Positions 1-7,129 of a stretch of 13,552 bases of DNA are shown piece by piece. The notes under the pieces are model-generated. The model was given only the letters and a program-made list of their open reading frames with translations. It had not been told where the DNA came from and did no database searches. How positions within the stretch are numbered: the first letter of the stretch is position 1; each line of letters begins with the position of its first letter. Source of the stretch: Burkholderiales bacterium (GTDB lineage: Bacteria > Pseudomonadota > Gammaproteobacteria > Burkholderiales > SG8-41); NCBI GenBank assembly GCA_005800795.1, contig SYEN01000355.1, positions 1 through 13,552 on the forward strand. The letters run 5' to 3'. The translations under genes were made by a program, and so were the position numbers.

Positions 1-120
1 CTCTCCGCCATCGCTGCGCGTGGTGTTCATCCCGCGCCTGCTACAAGCGCCGCGCAGGCTTTGCTCATGCTACGCTTCCATCCGCAAGCTCATCCGAGTG
101 TGTTGACTGGGGTAAAATCA
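1..120. other. Unassigned left edge of window
   Basis: No gene can be assigned here. Reading frame 1 on the + strand stays open from base 1 to a TAA at 121-123 (40 codons), so the tail of an upstream gene is possible, but the translation shows no family I recognise. On the - strand an ATG at 28-30 could begin a gene leaving the window to the left, again without a clear ribosome binding site. Neither reading is preferred. Confidence 0.25.
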
Positions 121-150
121 TAAGTATCTGATTTTATTGATATTTTTAAA
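121..150 (+). repeat. AT-rich 30-base element, copy A (before yedI)
   Basis: This block starts TAAGTATCTG, continues TGATTTTATTG and ends TTTTTAAA. It lies 22 bases before the yedI start, just ahead of its ribosome binding site. Copies with the same start, end and length occur at 2226, 8398 and 11365, with a diverged one at 6986-7015 on the - strand. Bases 140-155 form a perfect 16-base AT palindrome, ATATTTTT facing AAAAATAT. The position suggests a promoter core or the very start of the 5' leader; that role is inferred. Confidence 0.7.
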
Positions 151-172
151 AATATAGCCAGTAAGGATTCCC

Positions 173-1105
173 ATGGCCGGCAGTAGCCTTTTCCTGTTGA
201 TCGATGACATCGCCGCGTTGCTGGATGACGTGGCGGTGATGACCAAGGTCGCAGCCAAGAAGACAGCAGGGGTGCTGGGGGATGATCTCGCGTTGAACGC
301 GCAGCAGGTGGCGGGCGTGAGCGCGGATCGCGAATTGCCGGTGGTGTGGGCTGTTGCCAAAGGCTCGATGTGGAACAAGGTGATTCTGGTGCCTGCTGCG
401 CTGGCGATTAGCGCCTTGATGCCGTGGCTGATTACGCCGTTGTTGATGATCGGCGGAGCCTATTTGTGTTTTGAGGGCGTGGAAAAGCTCGCGCACAAGT
501 GGCTGCACAGCGCAGCTGAGGATGCTCAACATCACGCCGCGCTAGTCGCCGCAAACGTGGATGCCAGCGTTGATCTGGTGGCCTTCGAGCGCGACAAAAT
601 TAAGGGCGCGGTCCGCACGGATTTCATATTGTCAGCGGAAATTATCGTGATTTCGCTGGGTGCGGTTGCCGCTGCCACGTTTGCCAAACAGGCCGCAGTG
701 TTATGCGCGATTGCTGTCCTGATGACGGTGGGTGTGTATGGTTTGGTGGCCATGATTGTGAAGCTGGACGATGCTGGCTTGCATCTGCTGGCTACGCAGG
801 GAGCCGCGGCGCTGGCGTCCGCAAAACGCACGTTGGGCAAGGTGCTGCTGGCGTTTGCGCCGGTGTTGATGAAAACCTTGTCCGTGGCGGGCACCATTGC
901 CATGTTTCTGGTCGGCGGTGGTATTTTGGTGCATGGTGTAAAGCCGCTGCATCATGCCATTGAGGTGGCCGTTAAGCCGCTGGGGGGGATCCTCGCCAGC
1001 ATTGCCGGGGCAGTGGCCGATGGCGTCATTGGCGTGGCGGCAGGCGCCATTGTGCTGGGCGTGGTCTTGCTGGCTCGCAAATTCAAGACCGGCAAAACGG
1101 CCTGA
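173..1105 (+). CDS. yedI: DUF808 / YedI-type inner membrane protein
   Basis: The 310-residue product matches the DUF808 (YedI) family in length (E. coli YedI is about 305) and in its conserved opening, MAGSSLFLLIDDIAALLDDV, followed by a VAAKKTAGVLGDD stretch. Long hydrophobic segments at roughly 70-100, 151-195, 228-256 and 270-302 make it a multi-pass inner membrane protein. The function of the family is unknown; no enzymatic motif is visible. The ATG at 173 is chosen because AAGGA at 163-167 sits 5 bases upstream and the family begins at this methionine. It appears to be a single-gene unit, with repeat element copy A directly upstream and a convergent receptor gene downstream. Family assignment is confident; the role is not known. 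Confidence 0.9.
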   Translation: MAGSSLFLLIDDIAALLDDVAVMTKVAAKKTAGVLGDDLALNAQQVAGVSADRELPVVWAVAKGSMWNKVILVPAALAISALMPWLITPLLMIGGAYLCFEGVEKLAHKWLHSAAEDAQHHAALVAANVDASVDLVAFERDKIKGAVRTDFILSAEIIVISLGAVAAATFAKQAAVLCAIAVLMTVGVYGLVAMIVKLDDAGLHLLATQGAAALASAKRTLGKVLLAFAPVLMKTLSVAGTIAMFLVGGGILVHGVKPLHHAIEVAVKPLGGILASIAGAVADGVIGVAAGAIVLGVVLLARKFKTGKTA

Positions 1106-1113
1106 GCGCGCTA

Positions 1114-1134
1114 CCGCCGAAATTACATCGGCGG
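1114..1134. terminator. Stem-loop between convergent yedI and receptor gene
   Basis: CCGCCGA at 1114-1120 pairs perfectly with TCGGCGG at 1128-1134 around a 7-base loop. On the + strand CTTATTTC follows, a weak U-tract, so this most likely ends yedI transcripts. The stem ends one base before the stop codon of the convergent gene at 1136. The T-run is short, so efficiency is uncertain. Confidence 0.5.
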
Positions 1135-1135
1135 C

Positions 1136-2119
1136 TTATTTCGTCAGCGCCAATTCCTTCAGGAACGCACGCAACTGCGCATCGTCGCGCTCCATCTGTT
1201 TGCGTGCCTCGGCACCGGGCAGATATTCGCTGATCCACAAATTATCTTCCAGCGTTTTTTTCCATTCCGCCGACTCGGTGAGGCGCTTGAACACGCGCTC
1301 CCAGTACGCAAGTTGCGCAGGCGTCATGTTTTTGGCGCCCTGAAAAGTGCGCGAATTCGACACCACTACGTCGAAACCCTGCTCGCGCCATGTGGGCACA
1401 TTCGCCAGTGCACCACCCAGCCGCTTGGGTGCCGCCACCGCCAGCACACGCACCTGATTGCCGCGTGCCAGCGAGGCCGCCAGCGCCGCCGAGACGGGTG
1501 CCACATCGACATGTCCACCCATTACTGCCGTTGTTGCTGCGCCGCCCGACAGGAAAATCACGTTGCGTGTTTTCTTGATATCGACGCCGGCCAGATGCAG
1601 CGCCACCGCCAACCCCTGATGATTCGGATTGCCGATGCTGGTGGCGATGCCGAGGCTGAGCGCACTCACGTCTTTTTTCAGGCGCTCGATCAGATCGGCG
1701 CCGCTTTTTGCCGGCGAATCGAGCTTTACCGTCACGGCGATATATTCAGCGAAAAGATTCGCCACCTGCGTATAGTCCAGAAAACTCGGTCCTCGGCCGA
1801 CGATGTTGTTGGTCAACATCGATTTGTTGGCCAGCACCAGATGGTGCGGGTCGGCCAGTTGCGCCACATACGTATATGCCAATGCGCCGCCGCCGCCGGG
1901 CTTGTTGACCACATTGACCGGCACGTCCATCGACTTTTGTTCCTGAAACACCTTCGCCATCAGACGCAAAATGTTGTCCGAGCCGCTGCCGGGTGCGTTG
2001 ATCGCCACCAGCTCCACCGGCTTTACGGGTTTCCACGTCACTTCGGCAGCTTCCGCCATAGTGCTTGTGGCAGCGGCAGCGACCGGCAAAATGACTGCAA
2101 GATATAGCTTCGCTTTCAT
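1136..2119 (-). CDS. Bug/TctC-family periplasmic tricarboxylate-type receptor
   Basis: This is a 327-residue periplasmic substrate-binding protein of the tripartite tricarboxylate transporter (TTT) receptor family. Residues 1-24 look like a Sec signal peptide (MKAKLYLAVILPVAAAAT, then an AEA cleavage site). The mature part shows family hallmarks: VELVAINAPGSGSD near 35-48, NKPGGGG at 72-78 and the ANVPTWREQGFDV segment in the C-terminal half. Members bind carboxylates or other small organic molecules and usually pass them to TctA/TctB membrane proteins. No tctA or tctB is present here, so it is an orphan receptor, as is common in Burkholderiales; the ligand cannot be read from sequence. The start is placed at 2119 because the signal peptide begins there and AGGAG lies about 10 bases upstream; an in-frame ATG at 2185 would add 22 residues that look non-coding. 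Confidence 0.9.
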   Translation of the reverse strand: MKAKLYLAVILPVAAAATSTMAEAAEVTWKPVKPVELVAINAPGSGSDNILRLMAKVFQEQKSMDVPVNVVNKPGGGGALAYTYVAQLADPHHLVLANKSMLTNNIVGRGPSFLDYTQVANLFAEYIAVTVKLDSPAKSGADLIERLKKDVSALSLGIATSIGNPNHQGLAVALHLAGVDIKKTRNVIFLSGGAATTAVMGGHVDVAPVSAALAASLARGNQVRVLAVAAPKRLGGALANVPTWREQGFDVVVSNSRTFQGAKNMTPAQLAYWERVFKRLTESAEWKKTLEDNLWISEYLPGAEARKQMERDDAQLRAFLKELALTK

Positions 2120-2621
2120 ATCGACTGAACTCCTGTGCGTGGCACAAAGGGTGGTCTCGCCTAACCGGTATCCGCTGACGGGCAAAAGTACTGGATAAAC
2201 CCAAGCCTACCACGAAATTCTACTGTAAGTATTTGATTTAAATAACTATTTTAAAAGAAAGGTTACGCGCTTGCGATGACGTGCGCACAGTGCAGGTCGC
2301 GCATTCCCTGCGGTTCCGTCGTGATTATGATTTTATTCAATATTTGAAGCGATCACCACGACTACCCATAAGCTTGGCGATACCCATACCTGTTCGGGGC
2401 CGCCGGAATTGTCAGCGTCCGCCAAGCGCACTACCCGCTTGTTCCCTGTAACCGGTGACGCTTACGTTTCGCCGATTTTAGGCGGCCGAGGTTTCGCTGA
2501 GGAATTCCGTAACTGTTTGATACAAAAAGAGAACTGACGCAGGTGATTGTGGGGTCTCAAGTATTGCGTACCGGAGCCGATATCAAACGAGTCAGTTCCA
2601 TTGGGCCGAAGGACAAAAAAC
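2120..2621. other. About 500 bases without a convincing gene
   Basis: The left part holds the leader of the receptor gene and element copy B (2226-2255); the right part holds the leader of the PAS/kinase-like gene. Only short ORFs exist between them. One reads 23 codons from ATG 2276 to TGA 2345-2347, with Cys at positions 3, 6 and 12 but no ribosome binding site. Another reads 57 codons from GTG 2281, with arginine- and proline-rich content typical of chance translation. Possible hairpin arms are GTCGTG at 2318-2323 and CACGAC at 2357-2362. A near-direct repeat GTTTCGCYGA occurs at 2466 and 2491. None of this identifies a known RNA or riboswitch. Confidence 0.5.
2226..2255 (+). repeat. AT-rich 30-base element, copy B
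   Basis: This copy starts TAAGTATTTGATTTA and ends ATTTTAAA, with the same length as the other copies. It points rightwards, but no recognisable gene follows within 300 bases; the next likely start codon is at 2622. Read in reverse it lies 107 bases before the receptor gene at 2119. It is therefore the one copy whose orientation and target do not fit the rest. Confidence 0.65.
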
Positions 2622-3611
2622 ATGCGCAAAACTTCGACTGCGGTACAGATTCTATTCCAAGGCAAGACTTCCTGGCGCGTAGTACCGCACGTTTTCCCGC
2701 TCGGCTGGGCAGATCAGGACCGCTTTCATGCGACCGGCGATGCCTTGCCCATTGGCGTTGCACTGGCGGACTCCCTTGGCGACATCGTGCTGGTTAACCA
2801 TCATCTATCGGATTTATCGGGTTGTCCCCGTGACGCGCTGATTGGGCAGCCGCTGGAGACTTTATTGCGAGGCCGTAGCTATGCGGTGCAACCGGGAATG
2901 ATCTGCGCGCTCATTGTCAGCCCGCTGATGCGTGTTATCGAAGCTGATGGCGAAAGTCAGGCGGTGAAACGCGGCAACTCTGGGCTTTGCGCAGGAGCCG
3001 GCTTCGCACCAATGACAGCGAATCTTGTCGAGATCAATGCTTGCATCTCAGCATCGATAAAGCGACGCAGGGCCGACGATGACTTGGGGCCGCCGGCACG
3101 GCTTGCGTCGCAGGACTTGTGCGACCTTTTGCGCGGCATCGCCGATTTACTTGAATGGGTCGCGGACGATACTGACTGCGCGCCCAATCGCGAAGTTTCC
3201 CGCTATACCCGGCGCGCAGTGGCGCGGGTTGAAAGGCTGGTTACGGATTTGCTGATTTGTACGCGTGTCAGCCATGCGAATGCTGCGGCTGTCCAGGTGC
3301 ATCCGCAGGCACTTATCGCACACGTGCTCGGCTCTGCGCTGCCGCGGGGTAGCCTCCCCATTGAAACCGATAGTAAGGCAGCACGCTTTATCGCCGCGAA
3401 GGCGGCCATCGAAACCGTGTTAGGCAACTTGATTTTCCGTGTGGGAATGCGACATGGCCCAATAGCCGCAAGCGTTCTGATCAGAGGCCGCCAGAATGAA
3501 ATCGCGCCCGACTTTGCCGAATTTGGCGATGGCGCGGTTATGCCGCTGCATGTCAGGTTTGGCAGCAAACGATCCACGATGCTGCCGTATGCCGGTCATG
3601 AACGGATTTAG
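2622..3611 (+). CDS. PAS protein resembling a histidine kinase that lacks key catalytic residues
   Basis: The 329-residue product has a PAS-like domain at about 40-82 (DALPIGVALADSLGDIV, then LIGQPLETLL). It then has a region laid out like the HisKA dimerisation helices and the start of a HATPase domain of phytochrome-type kinases (about 160-290). The usual SHDLRAPLRGI H-box reads SQDLCDLLRGI, so the phospho-accepting His is Gln164. In the N-box, NLIxNA has become NLIFRV (Arg-Val at 273-274), and no clear DxGxG or later G-box follows before the early stop. It is therefore predicted not to autophosphorylate: a pseudokinase or a decaying gene. The ATG at 2622 is chosen because AAGGA at 2610-2614 lies 7 bases upstream; the frame extends to TTG 2547. 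The GGDEF-EAL response regulator follows 96 bases downstream, suggesting a shared pathway. No transmembrane segment is seen. Confidence 0.7.
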   Translation: MRKTSTAVQILFQGKTSWRVVPHVFPLGWADQDRFHATGDALPIGVALADSLGDIVLVNHHLSDLSGCPRDALIGQPLETLLRGRSYAVQPGMICALIVSPLMRVIEADGESQAVKRGNSGLCAGAGFAPMTANLVEINACISASIKRRRADDDLGPPARLASQDLCDLLRGIADLLEWVADDTDCAPNREVSRYTRRAVARVERLVTDLLICTRVSHANAAAVQVHPQALIAHVLGSALPRGSLPIETDSKAARFIAAKAAIETVLGNLIFRVGMRHGPIAASVLIRGRQNEIAPDFAEFGDGAVMPLHVRFGSKRSTMLPYAGHERI

Positions 3612-3615
3612 ATTC

Positions 3616-3684
3616 ATGCCGGAAGCGCGTATTGACCCATTGCCGTGCTGGGCGTGCCGCGTGGGGGCACCCGGCGTCCGGCAT
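3616..3684 (+). other. Inverted repeat in the leader before the GGDEF-EAL gene
   Basis: ATGCCGGA at 3616-3623 is perfectly matched by TCCGGCAT at 3677-3684. The 53 bases between contain a smaller potential stem, GTGCC with GGCAC. The structure starts 4 bases after the upstream stop and ends about 12 bases before the AAGGAG ribosome binding site. It could be a structured intercistronic leader or transcript-processing site; no known riboswitch class is recognised. Confidence 0.35.
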
Positions 3685-3707
3685 AGGCAAACCACCAAGG
3701 AGTTGAA

Positions 3708-5471
3708 ATGATGCAGTCAAATCCGCCTGAAATTGCTGTTGGAGGCGCCCCTTTGCGGTTGCTGATTGTTGACGGCAATGACGATGACCGCGCACGCGTG
3801 CGCCGCGCCCTTGCGCGCACGCCCTTCAAGTTTTCCGCGATGGAAGCCGGGTCGATGCGCGAAGCGAGGCAGTATTTAGGGGGCAATGCTTTCGACTGCG
3901 TGCTGCTGGATTGTCACGTGGATGGCGCCGTCGGTGGGGACCTCCTCGCCGATATTGGTGCGCTGAGCGATCCACATCTGCCGGTGGTCATGATTACCAG
4001 CCAGGGTGATGAGCACCTGTTGGCTGGTGACATGACGAATGGCCTCTGTGATTACATCCCGAAGGAAAAACTGGAGGCCGATTTGCTCGGGAACGTGCTG
4101 AGTAACAGCTTGCGCCGGGCAAGCTTGCAGCGGGAAATCCATAGCCAGCGCGCACGTCTCCAGCAGCTGAGTCTCTACGATGTGCTGACCGGGCTGCCCA
4201 ACCGTTCGTTGTTCTTCGATCGCCTGGATCAGGCATTGCAGGGCGCGCAGCGCAACGCCTCGTCGTTTGCCGTGTTGCACATTGATCTGGATCTGTTCAA
4301 GGAGGTTAACGATAATTTCGGCCACGCTGCGGGGGACAGCGTACTGGTTGTGGCCGCGCGACGCTTCAGGAATGTCCTGCGCGCCACGGATGCCGTCGCG
4401 AGACTGAGCGGCGATGAATTTGCCGCCGTACTGATCGGCACAGAGTCGGCGCAAGCAGCCATGACTACCGCTGGAAAAATCGGCATGGCAGTACGGGAGC
4501 CGATCATGGTATCCGGCAACCGGATTCAGGTCGGCGCCTCGATTGGTATAGCGCTGTTTCCGGATCACGCAGGCGATGCCGATGCCTTGCTCGCCATAGC
4601 CGGTCGTGCCACGAACAGCGCAAAGAGCTCTGGAGGCTCTGCGGTGTACAGCGCGAACATGGATACCGTTGACCGCCCGCGGCTGGTGGCAAGCCGGTTG
4701 CAAAAAGCCATCGATCAAAAAGAACTGTTTGTCGAATTCCAGCCGATGATCAATTTGACGAGCCGCAAGGTGATTGGTGCGGAGGCGCTGGTACGGTGGC
4801 GCTCGCCCGAGGAAGGCATTGTCCTGCCCGGTGCGTTTATCCCCATTGCGGAACGTTCGCCGGTCATCGGTCCGCTGACGTACGCGATAGTCGATATGAC
4901 CCTGGATCAGGCGAAATTTTGGTATGACGCAGCGATTCCCATTCCGGTATCGATCAATTTGTCCGCCCGTCTGCTGGACGACGATCGCCTGCCGGAGCGC
5001 GTGGTGCAGGCACTGGAATCCCGGGGGCTGCCGTCGCAGCTACTGACGCTGGAGCTGACTGAAACCGCGCTCATGTCGAATGTGAAACAGGCGAAAAAAA
5101 TCCTCGGCTTGTTGAGTGCTGCCGGCGTAAAAATATCCATCGATGACTTTGGCGCCGGATTCTCTTCGTTCAAATATTTGCGCGAACTGGATGTGTCGGA
5201 GATCAAGATCGATCAGGCTTTCACTGCTGATTTGAGAGAAGGTTCCCGCGATAACACCATTGTGCGATCCATTGCCCTGCTGGCGAGAGGTTTTGGCATT
5301 CCAGCCATCGCTGAAGGTATCGAAGACCCGCAGGCCTGTAATATTCTGCGCGACTTGGGCTGCGACAAGGGACAGGGGTTTGCCATTGCACGCCCCATGC
5401 CCGGCGCGGAGTTTCTTGACTGGCTGCTGCGTTGGGAGCTGGCGGCTGCGCCAGTGGGCGTGGTGCAATAA
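3708..5471 (+). CDS. REC-GGDEF-EAL response regulator for cyclic di-GMP
   Basis: This 587-residue cytoplasmic protein has three domains. A receiver domain (about 16-130) has acidic residues near 25-27, phospho-acceptor Asp68 in LLDCHV, Thr97 and Lys119. A GGDEF domain (about 155-315) opens with YDVLTGLPNR, has HIDLDLFKEVND, and an active-site motif reading SGDEF (234-238) in place of GGDEF. An RxxD inhibitory site (RATD, 225-228) sits the usual five residues before it. An EAL domain (about 325-575) keeps EALVRW (359-), Asn417, Glu449, Asp479-Asp480, Lys500, Glu536 and Gln556, so c-di-GMP hydrolysis is expected; the cyclase may or may not be active. The ATG at 3708 has AAGGAG at 3697-3702; the ATG at 3711 is equally possible. 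The upstream kinase-like gene would be its natural partner, but that protein lacks the phospho-histidine, so the source of phosphate is open. Confidence 0.93.
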   Translation: MMQSNPPEIAVGGAPLRLLIVDGNDDDRARVRRALARTPFKFSAMEAGSMREARQYLGGNAFDCVLLDCHVDGAVGGDLLADIGALSDPHLPVVMITSQGDEHLLAGDMTNGLCDYIPKEKLEADLLGNVLSNSLRRASLQREIHSQRARLQQLSLYDVLTGLPNRSLFFDRLDQALQGAQRNASSFAVLHIDLDLFKEVNDNFGHAAGDSVLVVAARRFRNVLRATDAVARLSGDEFAAVLIGTESAQAAMTTAGKIGMAVREPIMVSGNRIQVGASIGIALFPDHAGDADALLAIAGRATNSAKSSGGSAVYSANMDTVDRPRLVASRLQKAIDQKELFVEFQPMINLTSRKVIGAEALVRWRSPEEGIVLPGAFIPIAERSPVIGPLTYAIVDMTLDQAKFWYDAAIPIPVSINLSARLLDDDRLPERVVQALESRGLPSQLLTLELTETALMSNVKQAKKILGLLSAAGVKISIDDFGAGFSSFKYLRELDVSEIKIDQAFTADLREGSRDNTIVRSIALLARGFGIPAIAEGIEDPQACNILRDLGCDKGQGFAIARPMPGAEFLDWLLRWELAAAPVGVVQ

Positions 5472-5481
5472 AGTGCGTATA

Positions 5482-5503
5482 CCGGCCAGACTTATCTGGC
5501 CGG
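5482..5503. terminator. Perfect 9-bp stem-loop between convergent genes
   Basis: CCGGCCAGA at 5482-5490 and TCTGGCCGG at 5495-5503 form a perfect GC-rich stem with a 4-base loop. It lies 10 bases after the GGDEF-EAL stop and 5 bases beyond the diheme cytochrome stop on the other strand. On the + strand a T-run (5512-5517) comes only 8 bases later, inside the convergent gene. The placement fits a shared bidirectional terminator. Confidence 0.6.
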
Positions 5504-5508
5504 GATGC

Positions 5509-6405
5509 TCATTTTTTCTTCTCGGGCGCTTTCTCGCTTTCGATGGCGGGAATCGCGCGCAGGTAGGCGATCATTGCCGCCAGATCGTCCGGTTTTAACT
5601 GACTGGTGGTATTGCGGATGACGTCGCCCATCGCCTTGGCGGGCTCGTCGCCGTCGGCTGTGATGCCGCTGCCGAGGAAATCAACCAGGTCTTTCTCGCG
5701 CCATTTTTTCAAGCCTGCCGGAGTGATGTTGGGTATGAACTTGCCTTCGGGGGTTGCTGCGCCAGCGAAGTGACGATCCTTGCGCATGCCGCCCATGCCG
5801 GTGCGTGCGGTATGGCATTCACCGCAATGGCCTAATGCGTTGGACAGATACGCGCCGCGATTGACTTGTGCGGTGGCCTTGGGATCGGGCTTGAATTCGC
5901 CTAGCGTGAAATAGAGCATTTTCCAGAAGGTCACGCCCAAGCGCACATTGTAAGGAAAGCCCACGTCGTGCGGTTTGTTGGGCCTGGGGTTGGGCGGCAG
6001 CGATTTGAGGTAAGCGAAGAGATCGCGCATGTCCGCGTCGGTCATCGCAGTGAACGACGGGTAAGGAAACGCCGGGAAGTAATTTGCGCCGTCGGGCCGT
6101 TTGCCGTTGCGAAGGGCGTTGATGAATTCGGCTTCTGTCCACTTGCCGATGCCGGTTTCATTGTGCGGTGTGATGTTGGGCCCATAAAAGGTGCCGAAGG
6201 GCGTTTTCAGCGCGTGGCCACCGGCGTACGGCACGGCGGCTTTAGGGTCTTTGGTTTCTTCGGTGTGGCATTCCAGGCAGCCCGCTGCTTTGGCAAGGTA
6301 TTCGCCGCGTTTGGCATCGGCTTTGCCTTGTTGCGCGGCAGCGTTCAGCGCGAACGCGAGCGGTAAGAGGCTGGCGAGCAGTGATGTTCTGACTGGCGCG
6401 TTCAT
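5509..6405 (-). CDS. Periplasmic diheme cytochrome c
   Basis: The 298-residue product has a signal peptide at 1-25 (hydrophobic LLASLLPLAFALNAAAQ) and two c-type haem sites: CLECH at 43-47 and CGECH at 194-198. Met121 and Met259 are plausible axial ligands. The repeated YGPNITP / IPNITP segments and the FPAFPYPSFTAMTDADM stretch are typical of the cytochrome subunits or domains attached to membrane-bound dehydrogenases and to nicotinate/isoquinoline-type molybdoenzymes, which carry electrons towards the respiratory chain. The C-terminus is lysine-rich. The ATG at 6405 is chosen because the signal peptide starts there and GAGGG lies 7 bases upstream; an upstream extension to 6456 looks non-coding. 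It follows the cytochrome c' gene on the same strand, but a strong terminator separates them, so it probably has its own promoter. Its dehydrogenase partner is not adjacent; the molybdoenzyme operon at 8440-11030 is a candidate. Confidence 0.88.
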   Translation of the reverse strand: MNAPVRTSLLASLLPLAFALNAAAQQGKADAKRGEYLAKAAGCLECHTEETKDPKAAVPYAGGHALKTPFGTFYGPNITPHNETGIGKWTEAEFINALRNGKRPDGANYFPAFPYPSFTAMTDADMRDLFAYLKSLPPNPRPNKPHDVGFPYNVRLGVTFWKMLYFTLGEFKPDPKATAQVNRGAYLSNALGHCGECHTARTGMGGMRKDRHFAGAATPEGKFIPNITPAGLKKWREKDLVDFLGSGITADGDEPAKAMGDVIRNTTSQLKPDDLAAMIAYLRAIPAIESEKAPEKKK

Positions 6406-6460
6406 GGCGAAACCCTCTTTGAAGTCTGCATTGGCGAAGCAAAAACGATAGCACAAAAAG

Positions 6461-6484
6461 AAAACCCCGCAAGAGCGGGGTTTT
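6461..6484 (-). terminator. Intrinsic terminator after cytochrome c' gene
   Basis: AAAACCCCGC (6461-6470) and GCGGGGTTTT (6475-6484) form a perfect 10-bp stem around a 4-base loop. Read on the - strand, the stem is followed by CTTTTT, giving a good U-tract 30 bases beyond the cytochrome c' stop. The flanking A and T runs would also let it act in the + direction. It isolates cytochrome c' from the diheme cytochrome gene. Confidence 0.88.
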
Positions 6485-6513
6485 CCGTGTTGCTTTTAAG
6501 CCAAACGTCAGCG

Positions 6514-6969
6514 CTATTTGGCGCGGAAGGTCTCGTGGCAGCCGGAGCAGGTTTTGCCGACTTCCGCGATGGCGGCCTTGGTTGCGGCCTCGTCAGTTCC
6601 CTTGGACACTTTGACCAGATTGGTGAGGCTGCGCTGCATGGCATCGGCGCCGTCTTTGAACTTTGCAGTTTCTGTGAACACTGCCGGCAGCGCGCGTGAG
6701 TTTTCGCCCTTGGTATTCTCGTGGAAGCCATCCCACGGCATTTTGGCCAGCATTTCCAGCAGCGGGGCGTTGGTGGCCACGCGCTCGGCGTTGTACGGCG
6801 CTTTGCCGGTTGGCATGCCGGCGATCGGGCCCCAGTACTTGCCAATCAGCACCATGGCGGATTGGCGTTGCTTAACCAGTACATCGGGCTTGGCTTGAGC
6901 CATAACTGCGGCGCCATAGCCGGCACCGACCACCACCGCGAGACTGCCCAACACCAGTTTCATTTTCAT
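6514..6969 (-). CDS. Cytochrome c' (class II c-type cytochrome)
   Basis: The 151-residue precursor has a signal peptide (about 1-26, ending AAVMAQA) and a single haem site CSGCH at 141-145, followed only by ETFRAK. This C-terminal placement is diagnostic of the four-helix-bundle class II cytochromes. The conserved early RQSAM segment and a mature length of about 125 also fit. Cytochromes c' sit in the periplasm with a five-coordinate haem and bind nitric oxide and carbon monoxide; a protective role against nitrosative stress is known for some members. The ATG at 6969 has AGGAG about 7 bases upstream; a second ATG lies at 6963. The leader contains a TATAAT box inside a diverged copy of the repeat element. 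An intrinsic terminator ends the unit. Confidence 0.92.
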   Translation of the reverse strand: MKMKLVLGSLAVVVGAGYGAAVMAQAKPDVLVKQRQSAMVLIGKYWGPIAGMPTGKAPYNAERVATNAPLLEMLAKMPWDGFHENTKGENSRALPAVFTETAKFKDGADAMQRSLTNLVKVSKGTDEAATKAAIAEVGKTCSGCHETFRAK

Positions 6970-6985
6970 AAATATCTCCTAACTA

Positions 6986-7015
6986 TTTAAATTATAGGGA
7001 TAATTTAATTTCTTA
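6986..7015 (-). promoter_or_regulatory. Probable cytochrome c' promoter within diverged element copy E
   Basis: On the - strand this block starts TAAG and ends TTTAAA 30 bases later, the same frame as the other element copies, although the middle differs. It contains a perfect TATAAT at 6991-6996. That box would place the transcript start around 6984, giving a leader of about 15 bases before the start codon at 6969. No good -35 box is seen at 17 bases spacing. The similarity to the other copies is only partial. Confidence 0.45.
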
Positions 7016-7129
7016 CGGAACGTTGATCGCGCTGTATGTGAGACCGTTCTGTGCGCGACCAGTTCCAATGCGTGAGCAGTCTAGTGGATTTCCCTTAGGG
7101 GCGTCAAATGACTCCAAATATTGCCACCG

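Noticed and set aside
1313..2107. A 264-codon + strand ORF opposite the receptor gene.
   Set aside because: Its His/Arg/Cys-rich composition is typical of a shadow frame, and the - strand encodes a clear Bug/TctC protein.
2276..2347. A 23-codon cysteine-containing ORF after element B.
   Set aside because: It has no ribosome binding site and is too short to support by sequence alone; kept only as a point within the gap finding.
6485..6970. Long + strand ORFs (6518-6898, 6487-6699) opposite cytochrome c'.
   Set aside because: They are antisense shadows; the - strand frame has a signal peptide, ribosome binding site and the diagnostic C-terminal haem motif.
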